Origin: Perlabentimonas sp041656735
Lineage (GTDB): Bacteria > Bacteroidota > Bacteroidia > Bacteroidales > Tenuifilaceae
NCBI GenBank assembly: GCA_041656735.1
Contig: JBBACY010000001.1
Location: forward strand, 1 to 64,000
DNA length: 64,000 nt
Reading direction: 5' to 3'
Below the pieces are notes generated by a model. That model did not search any database, had not been told where the DNA came from, and saw only the letters and a list, made by a program, of their open reading frames with translations. Below are positions 56,049 to 64,000 of the stretch, in pieces. Both the position numbers and the translations under genes were made by a program. The stretch's first letter is position 1; every line of letters starts with the position of its first letter.

Positions 56049-57218
56049 CTAAAAAGCCCGCCTTAAGGTTTCGTCAAACTGCTTACATATACGCACAAAC
56101 ACCTCTTCTTCTGAACCGAATCCATTAACTGCCTGAAACAAATTTCGATGTTGGTAAAAATCACGGGCGAGTGCTGTTTTGTGCTCGTACTCTTCGAGGC
56201 GAGAAACAATGGTTTGGGTGTCCATATCGTAGAGCCTGCTCTTATCGGTTTTGCTCCTAAGTGCTAGCCTTTTCATTGACTCCAAAGGCGATACCTGTAT
56301 TTCGATAGCCGAGGTAATGGAGCTGTTCATCTTTTTTAAAAGTCCATCCACAATGTATGCTTGCACTATTGTACGCGGAAATCCTTTAAAAATAAACCCT
56401 CGTGACCCTGGGCTAGCCTGTATTTTTTCCTCTATCAACTTTATGGCAATTTCATCGGGTACAATTGCGCCTTTGTCCATATACGGTTTAGCAATACGCC
56501 CTATCTCGGTATCATTCTTAATTTCTTGCCTAAGCATTTTTCCCGTTGAAATATAAACGAGATTATATTTTTCGGCCATCCTTTTTGCCTGCGTTCCTTT
56601 ACCCGACCCAGGGTAACCGAATAGAATAATGTTTACCCAAAGGTTCTCGAGCGATTTTTGAACAGCAGAGTCGAGTCGATTCTGTACCTCCTCAACTGTT
56701 CCGATACCATTAATAGAGTAGCACAAATTTTTATCCTGATAGTACTTAGCTACGGGTACTGTTTTAGAGTAGTATTCGGCCAACCTATTATGTATTACAT
56801 CGTGACTATCGTCTTTCCGATGAGATACCTTACCCCGTGACTTTAACCTGCGCACAAGCTCATCATCGGGTACTTCAATGCTAAGCATACAGGTAAGCGA
56901 GGTATTCATATTCATTAGTAACCCATCGAGTATATAGCACTGCACAGTAGTTCTAGGGAAACCATCAAAAAGAAACCCATTGGTATCGGTTTTCTTGGTA
57001 ATCCTATTTTCAATAATTTGCACAACCAGCTCATCGGGCACAAGACCGCCAGCCTCAATGGTATCTTTTGCCTGTTTACCAAGAGCTGTTCCAGCTGCAA
57101 TCTCTTCTCGAAGTATTTCGCCTGTAGATATATAGGTAAGATTATACTTTTTTATTAACCAATCACTTTGGGTGCCTTTTCCAGCACCTGGGGGTCCAAA
57201 TAGGGCAATATTAAGCAT
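56049..57218 (-). CDS. adk: Tandem-fused adenylate kinase
   Basis: A 389-residue protein built from two adenylate kinase domains (about 1-190 and 193-389). Both have a P-loop (GPPGAGKGT and GYPGSGKGT), STGEILREEI / STGKMLRQEI, and GFPRTTVQ / GFPRTIVQ. The LID of domain 1 is near-canonical (SRGKVSHRKDDSHDVI), but that of domain 2 is altered (RSKTDKSRLYDMDTQ). One domain equals a whole normal enzyme. It interconverts ATP, AMP and ADP. The first domain may be active and the second regulatory, or both active. It is transcribed alone with no clear promoter. Confidence 0.88.
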   Translation of the reverse strand: MLNIALFGPPGAGKGTQSDWLIKKYNLTYISTGEILREEIAAGTALGKQAKDTIEAGGLVPDELVVQIIENRITKKTDTNGFLFDGFPRTTVQCYILDGLLMNMNTSLTCMLSIEVPDDELVRRLKSRGKVSHRKDDSHDVIHNRLAEYYSKTVPVAKYYQDKNLCYSINGIGTVEEVQNRLDSAVQKSLENLWVNIILFGYPGSGKGTQAKRMAEKYNLVYISTGKMLRQEIKNDTEIGRIAKPYMDKGAIVPDEIAIKLIEEKIQASPGSRGFIFKGFPRTIVQAYIVDGLLKKMNSSITSAIEIQVSPLESMKRLALRSKTDKSRLYDMDTQTIVSRLEEYEHKTALARDFYQHRNLFQAVNGFGSEEEVFVRICKQFDETLRRAF

Positions 57219-57589
57219 AGTATTTTGTGGTTTATTTTGGCTTACTAAGTTATTGAATAATTAGCTACAAAAAAGATTTGTTTTAAAATTACTACGCTAC
57301 CCGCTAACTTGCATAAACAATAATGTGGTAAATACATACATTATTAGCCTATTACAATTGGAATCTTTATTCTATTTTGTTGTAAATCGTTCCCATTTTA
57401 CGCTCCACAACCACTAATTTTAAAGAGAATTCCGTAATGATTTTCAAACTAAGGGTGTCTTCGAAACATATTATTACTAAACCGCATTGAAAAAAACATT
57501 TTTGACCTTACCCCATATCTGTGTTTTACTCCTTATGAAAAGTCCCTAATAATAAAAGGTAACGGGAGCAAGCCTCTTGGGTTTATATG
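57219..57589. other. AT-rich intergenic region, no gene seen
   Basis: About 370 bases between the kinase start and the thioesterase stop on the minus strand. No coding frame and no obvious hairpin or promoter was found. Confidence 0.35.
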
Positions 57590-57988
57590 CTAACTAAGGG
57601 ATTCAAATCCTTTTATTTGAGAAAGTCTAATGGGTCTTCCATTACTTACCCCAACACCAGTTACCTTTGCTTTAGCCGCTAGCTTTTTATCGGACAGCCG
57701 CTCAATGTGTTGCTCAAAAATTACCCGCAAAGGGCCCTGCTGGTGCATTGAGGTTGTTACAATAAAACTATCGCCGCTGGTTAACGATTGCTTATAGTCT
57801 ATTTCTATTCTATGCACAACCAAATCGATGCCCTCGTTATGTAGTTTAGTAAAATCGATGTTTTGCTCAAGCAAATAGGTATGCCTTGCGTGTTCAAAAT
57901 AGTTAAGGTAAACTGCATTGTTAACTATGCCTTGTAGGTCGCATTCGTAATCGCGAACCGTTATCTCAAGTTTATGCTCAGAAATCAT
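57590..57988 (-). CDS. YbgC-type acyl-CoA thioesterase (hot-dog fold)
   Basis: A 132-residue 4-hydroxybenzoyl-CoA-thioesterase-like protein. The start is VRDYECDLQGIVNNAVYLNYFEHAR, with the catalytic Asp in DLQGIVNNA and the usual tyrosine and His. The remainder is an antiparallel beta sheet (YKQSLTSGDSFIVTTSMHQQG). It hydrolyses short acyl-CoA or acyl-ACP thioesters. It lies 50 bp downstream of the sugar transferase gene on the same strand. Confidence 0.85.
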   Translation of the reverse strand: MISEHKLEITVRDYECDLQGIVNNAVYLNYFEHARHTYLLEQNIDFTKLHNEGIDLVVHRIEIDYKQSLTSGDSFIVTTSMHQQGPLRVIFEQHIERLSDKKLAAKAKVTGVGVSNGRPIRLSQIKGFESLS

Positions 57989-58040
57989 AGAAGGTGTTTT
58001 TATAAAAAATGTATTTTCGGCAAAAAATGGTTAAATCGTT

Positions 58041-59555
58041 CTAGCTGCTCCTATACTTCTTAAAAACTATATTGTAGAATGCTTTAAAAAAGTAACGTAT
58101 ATCGGTTAGTAAAGGTTTTTTAGCGTAAGCATCGAGGTACTTATTCTCAGATGCCATAATTTCGTCGAGTGTTTTCGGATTATCAACATAAAACGGGGGC
58201 ACTAATCCGGGTCGGTACTTCACCCTTTTTTCTTGCAATTCCTTAGTGTAAAGGCTAAAATAATGGCGACTGAGCGGTCGCACTCCCACAATCTTCAAAT
58301 CCCCCCTTATGAGGTTAATTATCGAGGGTAGCTCATCAATCCACAGTCGTCGCATTATCCTACCAATGGTTGATACCCTAAAATCATTTTTAAACTTCCC
58401 GCCCTCCTCCAAATTGTGATGCTGGTATACATACTCTTGAAGATACTCGGAGTATGGGTGCATTGTGCGCATCTTATAAATTTTAATCTCTTTGCCTTCT
58501 TTACCAATACGCCTAAGTTTAATAAGCGGACCGTAGGTTGCATCAAGGTCATAGGCAGGTTTTTTTACCTTTTGACTAACCACATATAAGTGCCCACCAA
58601 TAAACTCCTCACTATGCACAGAAAAGCCACAGGAGTAAAGTCGACCCAACAACTCGGCGCGCGACAGTACCCTATTCTCGCCTCGGGTAAGAAAAAAATA
58701 GAGCCTTTTGGTTAGCGTAAACTTGGGCAAAACCCTTTTAACTATGTAGTCGAAGAAGTAGTAGATGAAATTAAGGCCCGGAGGAAATTTTCGGAGTATA
58801 CGCTGTTTTCGTAAATCTTTGGTTTCGGCCATACATACGTAAACACCTCCAACGGCCAGCTTATGGTTTACCGCCTCAAAAAACTTATTCACCCTACGTA
58901 TGTCATTTACCCTTTTAATATTAAGGATGGTAGTAAAATAGTTAGAGGCCTGGCTTTCAATATTAAATTGGGTAGTAGTTGACATAATAAGCGTTGAGGC
59001 AACATTTAGGTTAATTGCCTCACTTAGGTAGGCATAAACCTCGAGCCCCAGCTCGTGAACTATGGTTTGCTTTATAACTTTTCTACGGGCAGGGTCAACG
59101 GACTTCTCCTCATCGGATTGTAGTAAAATTTTTTTGGGCGTTTTAGGTTTTCGGTAAACCAATGGCATTTCTGTTAGCTCGTGGCTTTGCTTCACCAAAA
59201 ACCACATACCATAGGTCATTAGCTCAAACAGAGTGGCAAAGCCTATTGTTCCCACCACAATTATTCGGGAAAAAGAGTATGAATACAAAAAAAACATAGC
59301 CGAGGTTACTATGGCGAGCGTAATAAAATTGCTTAACAAGATACGCTTCACAAAAGGGCTAAATTCGCTGCCTTTTAGCAAAAATTTTCCGGAAATAATT
59401 GAGGGTATTACCCAAGCGAACAAGAAAACAACTAGCGGAACGGAATAATTATCAATATAGTAGTATAATCCAGCTGGCTTAAAGGATATACTCAAACAAA
59501 AACTTAAAAAAAAGATTAGCAAATCTAAAAGAAGAAGGAAGAAGCGACTAAACAT
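58041..59555 (-). CDS. Polyprenyl-phosphate sugar transferase (initiating glycosyltransferase)
   Basis: A 504-residue protein: about four N-terminal helices, a middle region (about 150-320) of uncertain fold, and a C-terminal bacterial sugar transferase domain (PF02397 type). The latter has KIYKMRTMHPYSEYLQEY, FRVSTIGRIMRRLWIDELPSIINLIRGDLKIVGVRPLSRHYF and RPGLVPPFYVDNP. Such enzymes attach the first sugar phosphate to undecaprenyl phosphate for surface polysaccharide synthesis. It is longer than a minimal transferase, like WbaP-type proteins. No polysaccharide cluster surrounds it. Confidence 0.85.
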   Translation of the reverse strand: MFSRFFLLLLDLLIFFLSFCLSISFKPAGLYYYIDNYSVPLVVFLFAWVIPSIISGKFLLKGSEFSPFVKRILLSNFITLAIVTSAMFFLYSYSFSRIIVVGTIGFATLFELMTYGMWFLVKQSHELTEMPLVYRKPKTPKKILLQSDEEKSVDPARRKVIKQTIVHELGLEVYAYLSEAINLNVASTLIMSTTTQFNIESQASNYFTTILNIKRVNDIRRVNKFFEAVNHKLAVGGVYVCMAETKDLRKQRILRKFPPGLNFIYYFFDYIVKRVLPKFTLTKRLYFFLTRGENRVLSRAELLGRLYSCGFSVHSEEFIGGHLYVVSQKVKKPAYDLDATYGPLIKLRRIGKEGKEIKIYKMRTMHPYSEYLQEYVYQHHNLEEGGKFKNDFRVSTIGRIMRRLWIDELPSIINLIRGDLKIVGVRPLSRHYFSLYTKELQEKRVKYRPGLVPPFYVDNPKTLDEIMASENKYLDAYAKKPLLTDIRYFFKAFYNIVFKKYRSS

Positions 59556-59651
59556 TTATTTAGCATTTTAAAGTATAGTAAAGGTAAGTTTTATTAATAG
59601 TTTTGGCAAGTTGATACTGCTGATATATTTTGAAAAACAGAATAATGTAAT

Positions 59652-60659
59652 TTACGAAATAGTTATTTCACTTAGCTTGCTCTGCTTAACGTAATTAAAG
59701 CCAAAATGTTGAGTTAGGTAAGAGGCTAAATACTCCTGTTCGGTTTGCCCTGGCGTAGGAACCAAAAGTGCTGTTCGGTTAAGGGTAACTAAATCCATAA
59801 CAGTGCTATAACCTGAGCGACAGATGATATTTCTTGCGGAACATATGGCGTTCGCAATATCCAAATCGGGCAAATGCGGAACAAGAGTAGCCTTACCAAC
59901 AACTCGTGCAGAATGCTGCCTAGCTGGCAGCCCCTGAAGTATTAGCGACTTAATACCCAGTTTATTGGATAAAACGACCAGCATATTTTCAAATATTTGG
60001 CGTTGCGGCTCGGGACCCGACACAATCCCCAACATATCCCACCGAACTTCTGAAACCTCAACATCAATACCAGCAAATCGCGATTGAATTCCGATAAACC
60101 TCACATTGTTAAATAGTTTTGCAGGTTCAGTTAGCTTACCAGTTAAACTAAAATCTTCCAAATTATCGGGAATAAGGCATTCGGTAAATTTCTGGGCGTG
60201 CCACCTAACGTACCACTGTCCTATGGGTTGTAACCATTTAAACGGACGGGGAAATAAAATAGTTAGCTGATGAGTAATTAGCGCACTTCGTGTACCCTTT
60301 AGCCAAAGTCCGTAACGATTATCGGAAAGTATAAAATCTATTCGATGCTCTTTTACAAGTATCTTTATTTGCGAATGCTCTTTTACTGTGAGCAAAGCAA
60401 CACTCTTCGCAATGCGTGCTAGGTTTAAAATAGTAATTCCTCTTTTTTTAAACTTTACACTAAGCGAGGGGAAAAGAATAAATTGAAGGTTCGGAAAACG
60501 GGTGCGCAAAAGTTCTATCGAACTCTTATCGGCGGCAACAATAACGGTACAACCCTTTGCGAGTAACGACGCCATAATTGGAATTACGCGCGTAGAATGA
60601 CCTAAGCCCCATCCTAAAGGGCATACCAAAATACGCTCGTTGCCGCTTACATTAATCAT
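59652..60659 (-). CDS. MurG-like GT-B glycosyltransferase
   Basis: A 335-residue protein with a GT-B layout. The N-terminal glycine-rich turn is VCPLGWGLGHSTRVIPIMASLLAKG, and a C-terminal nucleotide-sugar site includes CRSGYSTVMDLVTLNRTALLVPTPGQTEQEYLA, as in MurG and related transferases. It probably moves a sugar from a nucleotide donor to a lipid or another sugar. Its start overlaps the stop of the radical SAM gene (TAATG), so the two are coupled. Confidence 0.78.
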   Translation of the reverse strand: MINVSGNERILVCPLGWGLGHSTRVIPIMASLLAKGCTVIVAADKSSIELLRTRFPNLQFILFPSLSVKFKKRGITILNLARIAKSVALLTVKEHSQIKILVKEHRIDFILSDNRYGLWLKGTRSALITHQLTILFPRPFKWLQPIGQWYVRWHAQKFTECLIPDNLEDFSLTGKLTEPAKLFNNVRFIGIQSRFAGIDVEVSEVRWDMLGIVSGPEPQRQIFENMLVVLSNKLGIKSLILQGLPARQHSARVVGKATLVPHLPDLDIANAICSARNIICRSGYSTVMDLVTLNRTALLVPTPGQTEQEYLASYLTQHFGFNYVKQSKLSEITIS

Positions 60660-61432
60660 TACCCCGATACTTGAACCGGAATACCAAGCGCTCTAACCCT
60701 GTTTGCAATGGCCTCTAAATCGTCAATGGGTACTTTTTCAAGCGTTTCAACGGGTGTATCGCGTGCAATGGTATAAATCATTGCTTCCTTAGGCATAAGC
60801 CTTTTAACTATTGATAACCACTGTTCAATTTCTTTTACGGTCGTATTGTCCAGCGGCTTTCCCTTATAACTTCCTCTTACAAATAGGGTTTGCAAAATAA
60901 AGTTACCCTTAAATTGTTCCAGCTGCGTTACAACCTGTTCAACTGTTGTAGGCTTATGTGGATTATTAAGCAGCTGTAGCGTGCTATCGAAACCCGAGTC
61001 GAGTTTTAAAATGTTTTGGTCCACCTTAAGCAACGCATTAACCACGCTTTGCTTATGTAGCATAGATGAGTTCGATAGCACAGCCACCCTAGCCTGTGCA
61101 AAATACGTATCGCGCAACTCAATGGTATCGTTAATAATTCCCTCAAAATCAGGATGCAGGGTTGGCTCACCATTGCCTGCAAAAGTTATCACATCGAGCT
61201 TATCGCCATTCGCTTTCATACTCTCAAAGCGTTCAATCATCTTTTCTTTCACCTCGACCCTGCTGGGTAGTTTCTTACTATCAGAACTTTTAGTCCAACC
61301 ACACTCGCAGTAAATGCAATCGAAACTACACACTTTTGAAGTGGTAGGCAAAAGATTTACGCCAAGCGAAACTCCTAGTCTTCGACTATGAACGGGGCCA
61401 AAAATAATTTCATCAAAAAGGAAAGTAGCCAT
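60659..61432 (-). CDS. Radical SAM enzyme
   Basis: A 257-residue protein. The CxxxCxxC cluster motif is VCSFDCIYCECGW (about residues 34-42), preceded by FGPVHSRRLGVSLGVNLLP and followed by TFAGNGEPTLHPDFEGII, as in the radical SAM family found widely in Bacteroidota and archaea. The substrate is not established. Coupling to a glycosyltransferase is visible from the 1-base overlap, but a joint role is not known. A TACCTTTG -7 box lies at 61452-61459. Confidence 0.85.
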   Translation of the reverse strand: MATFLFDEIIFGPVHSRRLGVSLGVNLLPTTSKVCSFDCIYCECGWTKSSDSKKLPSRVEVKEKMIERFESMKANGDKLDVITFAGNGEPTLHPDFEGIINDTIELRDTYFAQARVAVLSNSSMLHKQSVVNALLKVDQNILKLDSGFDSTLQLLNNPHKPTTVEQVVTQLEQFKGNFILQTLFVRGSYKGKPLDNTTVKEIEQWLSIVKRLMPKEAMIYTIARDTPVETLEKVPIDDLEAIANRVRALGIPVQVSG

Positions 61433-61451
61433 ATCAGTAATTGTAAGTGTG

Positions 61452-61459
61452 CAAAGGTA
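61452..61459 (-). promoter_or_regulatory. -7 box of the radical SAM/glycosyltransferase operon
   Basis: The minus strand reads TACCTTTG, an exact TAnnTTTG match 20-27 bases before the ATG. No clear -33 box is seen. Confidence 0.45.
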
Positions 61460-61674
61460 TAAAATATTATTGCTTTGCAGGGTTGATGTTAAACACCAAA
61501 AAGATTATCAAAAAAATTGCTTAGGAGTATACGGGAATAAGTTTAGGGCTAAAAAACGCAAAAACCCACAGGTTGCATAGCCTGTTAAAAATTGCTAAAA
61601 TTTCTGATTTGTTGGGTTTTTTATAGTTCTATAATTGCACACACAAATAGAAATACTATCTTAATTAGATACCA

Positions 61675-61872
61675 TTGGTGTACGGTTAAAAAGAAATAGA
61701 TTCCTCCCAACGGTCGGAATGACAGGAATCTAGACTAAACGTGGATGGAAGGGGCTTGGTTGGCGGCAAAGCCGCCAACCAAGCCCCTTCACAAAAACCA
61801 ACAACCTGTCATTCAGAGCGGAACATAGTAAAGCGAAGAATCTATAATATAAAACGATGTTTTACCGTACAA
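61675..61872. mobile_element. Non-autonomous transposon-like element, copy 2
   Basis: About 198 bp, the inverse-orientation relative of 40136-40328. The right end GTTTTACCGTACAA is the reverse complement of TTGTACGGTAAAAC, one base different from copy 1. The same GATTCCTCC and CGAAGAATCTATA arms are present. The central hairpin has 20-bp perfect arms (61748-61767 and 61771-61790) with loop AAA. The stem differs from copy 1 at several positions but both stay fully paired. The rest of the 61433-61939 gap shows no gene. Confidence 0.75.
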
Positions 61873-61939
61873 TAGTGATTATATATAAAAAGCAGCATTA
61901 ATTTATGATAGTTTTATAATTGAAAAATCAGCTAAAATT

Positions 61940-63070
61940 ATGAGAAAGTTAATTGCTTTCACTCTAATGCTTACAGCATTATCAACTGCATACAGTCAGA
62001 AAACAGGTAACTTCAGCTTATTTATTGAGAATGTATTCTCTCAGGGAGAGGTACTAAAAACGAACGACTTTGTTCGAGGGCTAAACCAAAAAGGAACCCC
62101 TATAAGTGACTTTACAGCCTCCGATACACGCATTGGCTGGCAAACAAAAGGAACACACCAGTGGCATCATTTGCATAATTTACCATACTACGGGATAGGT
62201 TTTTATAATAGCCTATTTTCGCACAAGGAGGAAATTGGCCATCCAACAGCTCTCTATTTCTTCTTCGGAGGCCCATTTTTAAGCAAACCAAAATCTTCAT
62301 TCGATTACGAGTTTGGCTTTGGCTTAAGCTCCAACTGGAAACCATATGATGAGATAGATAATCCGTTTAATCTCGCCATCGGGTCATATATGAATGCTTT
62401 CATCGATTTAAAAATGGGGTACTCGTGGTATGTTGGTAAACATTTTAGTTTAAATGCGGGGCTTAGGCTAACCCATTTTTCCAACGGAGCGCTAAGGCAT
62501 CCCAACTCTGGAATTAACCTCGCATCGCCATTTATAGGATTGCGGTATGATTTTATTTCAAGAGAAGATTTACTTAATTCTATTCCATCTCCTGAGCAGG
62601 AAGAACTTACAAACGAATTTAATATTAATATTGTGCTAGGTGAAAGGTCTGTAAAACACACCACCACACGTAATATAAAGAGCGTGTCTCTTAAAAGTGT
62701 TACGCTAGAATATCTAAAACCCACAAAAGGAGTTTTTAGGTATGGGTTTGGGTTGGATGTGGGTATAGACGAAAACAGATGGATTGCCGTAAATGAAGAC
62801 AGTGTTACGCTGGCCCCACGAAAGGAGCAAATCTTTTTAGGCCTTGCACCTATCGGGCAGTTTAGGGCAAATCGCATAGCGTTACAAGCAGCTTTTGGAT
62901 ACGAAGTGATGAGCGGAGGTGTATTTGTTAAAAATCAATTTTACCAGCGGGTTGGCATACGGTACTACCTATCAAAACACCTATTTGCAGGCATTGCCAT
63001 TAAAGCTACGAACTTTAGCAAGGCCGATTACATTGAGTGGAGCTTAGGATTTAGAGCGAAAGCTGGATAG
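61940..63070 (+). CDS. Acyloxyacyl hydrolase (PagL-like lipid A 3-O-deacylase)
   Basis: A 376-residue outer membrane protein with signal peptide (about 1-20). The diagnostic LTHFSNGALRHPNSGINLASPFIGLRYDF stretch carries the catalytic His-Ser pair of PagL-type enzymes. The surrounding residues form beta strands of a barrel (FGFGLSSNWKPYD, LRLTHFSNGA). It removes an acyl chain from lipid A and so alters the outer membrane. It is longer than PagL (~170 residues), as other Bacteroidota members are. Transcribed alone. Confidence 0.8.
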   Translation: MRKLIAFTLMLTALSTAYSQKTGNFSLFIENVFSQGEVLKTNDFVRGLNQKGTPISDFTASDTRIGWQTKGTHQWHHLHNLPYYGIGFYNSLFSHKEEIGHPTALYFFFGGPFLSKPKSSFDYEFGFGLSSNWKPYDEIDNPFNLAIGSYMNAFIDLKMGYSWYVGKHFSLNAGLRLTHFSNGALRHPNSGINLASPFIGLRYDFISREDLLNSIPSPEQEELTNEFNINIVLGERSVKHTTTRNIKSVSLKSVTLEYLKPTKGVFRYGFGLDVGIDENRWIAVNEDSVTLAPRKEQIFLGLAPIGQFRANRIALQAAFGYEVMSGGVFVKNQFYQRVGIRYYLSKHLFAGIAIKATNFSKADYIEWSLGFRAKAG

Positions 63071-63245
63071 TAGTTTTTAGAAATAGGTTTGTGCCTTTTG
63101 TTATCTTCCCGCTATAAAATTAGAGACAAATACTAGATTGATTAGAATCTTCCTTCAAAAAGATAAAAAAAATTACAACCTTTCAACAATATCTTCGTCT
63201 TACCTATGAATAAGAGAATTGCGGAATTTATAAAAATTCGTGATA

Positions 63246-64000
63246 ATGAAAACGAAACTCAAAAAATGGTCGTCAATACTATGTATGCTCCTATTTGTGG
63301 TTGTTGGAGGATGCGATAAGGAGGACTATACGCTTCCCGTAAAATTCGACCTGAACTTTTCAATAAACAACGACCCCGTACTTGACGGCACTATTACAAT
63401 TAGTGAAATTGGATTGGGCTTAAAATCCATTGATATTCAAGGCTACAGAGAGCAAGGCGACGATGTTTTTTTAACCAGAAATTTTGACGACCGAAGAAAC
63501 GTTAAGCTAAAACTTACATCTACACGTACTACCGAATCATTTGATATTCCGCAGGGCACATATAACCCCATATCTTTCTCATACATCTTTCAGCCCGATG
63601 ATGAGGAAGAAGATTTAATTGAGGATATCCGCGATTGGCTTAAAAACGTTGAAGCGGGAGACGACCTGGAAGAATTACAAGAAGAATTGGGCGAAATAAT
63701 TGAAGATTACCTTGACGAGATAACGCCTTGCATTATGGTAAAAGGCACTTTCATAAGTAGCTTAAAAGCCCAACATATTGTTATGGTAATTAACAACCCT
63801 TTAACCTTAAAAATTCTTGGCAAAAACAAAAACGGGGGCTCGGAAGTAACCCTCGATAAGAGTTTTGCTAACAGCGGAAATCTTCAGTTTAACCCCACTT
63901 ACTGGTTCCTTGCCATAACCCCAGAAATGCTTAACAACGCTACGGTTGGAATTATTGACGATGAAGAGTATATATTTCTGAGCAAGCACTTAAATAGCAA
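63246..64000 (+). CDS. Lipoprotein of unknown function, 3' end outside the window
   Basis: The ATG at 63246 opens a frame that runs to the end of the window without a stop (251 codons seen). It begins with an SPII signal (MKTKLKKWSSILCMLLFVVVGGCDKE, lipid Cys23). A beta-rich domain (FDLNFSINNDPVLDGTITISEIGLGLKSIDIQGY) follows, then a highly acidic stretch (PDDEEEDLIEDI, EELQEELGEIIEDYLDEI). The style is close to DUF4382-type Bacteroidota lipoproteins, but this is not certain. It lies about 175 bp after the lipid A deacylase gene on the same strand. Confidence 0.6.
   Translation, partial: MKTKLKKWSSILCMLLFVVVGGCDKEDYTLPVKFDLNFSINNDPVLDGTITISEIGLGLKSIDIQGYREQGDDVFLTRNFDDRRNVKLKLTSTRTTESFDIPQGTYNPISFSYIFQPDDEEEDLIEDIRDWLKNVEAGDDLEELQEELGEIIEDYLDEITPCIMVKGTFISSLKAQHIVMVINNPLTLKILGKNKNGGSEVTLDKSFANSGNLQFNPTYWFLAITPEMLNNATVGIIDDEEYIFLSKHLNS

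Noticed and set aside
1..64000. CRISPR arrays, rRNA or tRNA genes
   Set aside because: No regularly spaced repeats or RNA gene signatures were found by eye on either strand.

Overview
The window looks like chromosome of a Bacteroidota bacterium, probably of the Bacteroidales/Marinilabiliales kind. The reasons are SusC/SusD pairs, a type IX secretion (T9SS) C-terminal sorting domain, many lipoproteins with short SPII signals, -7 boxes of the TAnnTTTG type, near absence of Shine-Dalgarno sites, and DUF3857, DUF4080 and DUF418 family genes. No rRNA, tRNA, CRISPR array, integrase or transposase was seen.

The window is best read as three blocks. Block A (1-~19,270) is AT-richer. It holds the end of a TonB-dependent receptor, a TPR membrane protein, two DUF3857/transglutaminase-like proteins, a Kef-type antiporter split by an in-frame amber codon, a TruA-like pseudouridine synthase, a B12-binding radical SAM protein, and a four-gene export operon. 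That operon encodes an ABC ATPase, an ABC-2 permease fused to a large M1-peptidase-like region and a golvesin-type C-terminal domain, a TolC protein and an HlyD adaptor. The block ends inside a DUF418 gene.

Block B (~19,270-~38,455) is visibly GC-richer. Both its edges cut through genes: an S41 protease lacks its C-terminus at the left edge and an unknown reverse gene lacks its N-terminus at the right. It carries dCMP deaminase, a T9SS-exported SGNH hydrolase, and a complete polysaccharide utilization locus (PUL): AraC regulator, SusC, SusD, surface lipoprotein, two paralogous clan GH-A hydrolases, a sialate-O-acetylesterase-type esterase, a GH130 enzyme and a sodium:solute symporter. The gene set suggests an acetylated beta-mannan-like glycan: surface cleavage, deacetylation, then transport and phosphorolysis or hydrolysis of mannosides. 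Because the block carries core genes as well as the PUL, and both edges are gene-breaking, a chimeric join or a large recombination is as likely as an ordinary island.

Block C (~38,460-64,000) is AT-rich again and shares a 16/17-base repeat with block A. It holds an esterase lipoprotein, a beta-helix lipoprotein, a glutathione-type biosynthesis pair (GshF-like ATP-grasp plus plant-type glutamate-cysteine ligase) followed by a heterodimeric ABC exporter with one degenerate ATP site and a ChaN-like protein, a MarR regulator with a four-domain CoA-disulfide/persulfide reductase, a Cache-HAMP-GAF-PAS sensor with no output domain, a fused tandem adenylate kinase, a thioesterase, a sugar transferase, a radical SAM/glycosyltransferase pair, a PagL-like lipid A deacylase and the start of a lipoprotein gene. 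It also holds two copies of a ~195-bp transposon-like element with terminal inverted repeats and a perfect central hairpin, an attC-like palindromic element, and a probable nitroreductase remnant behind the adenylate kinase.
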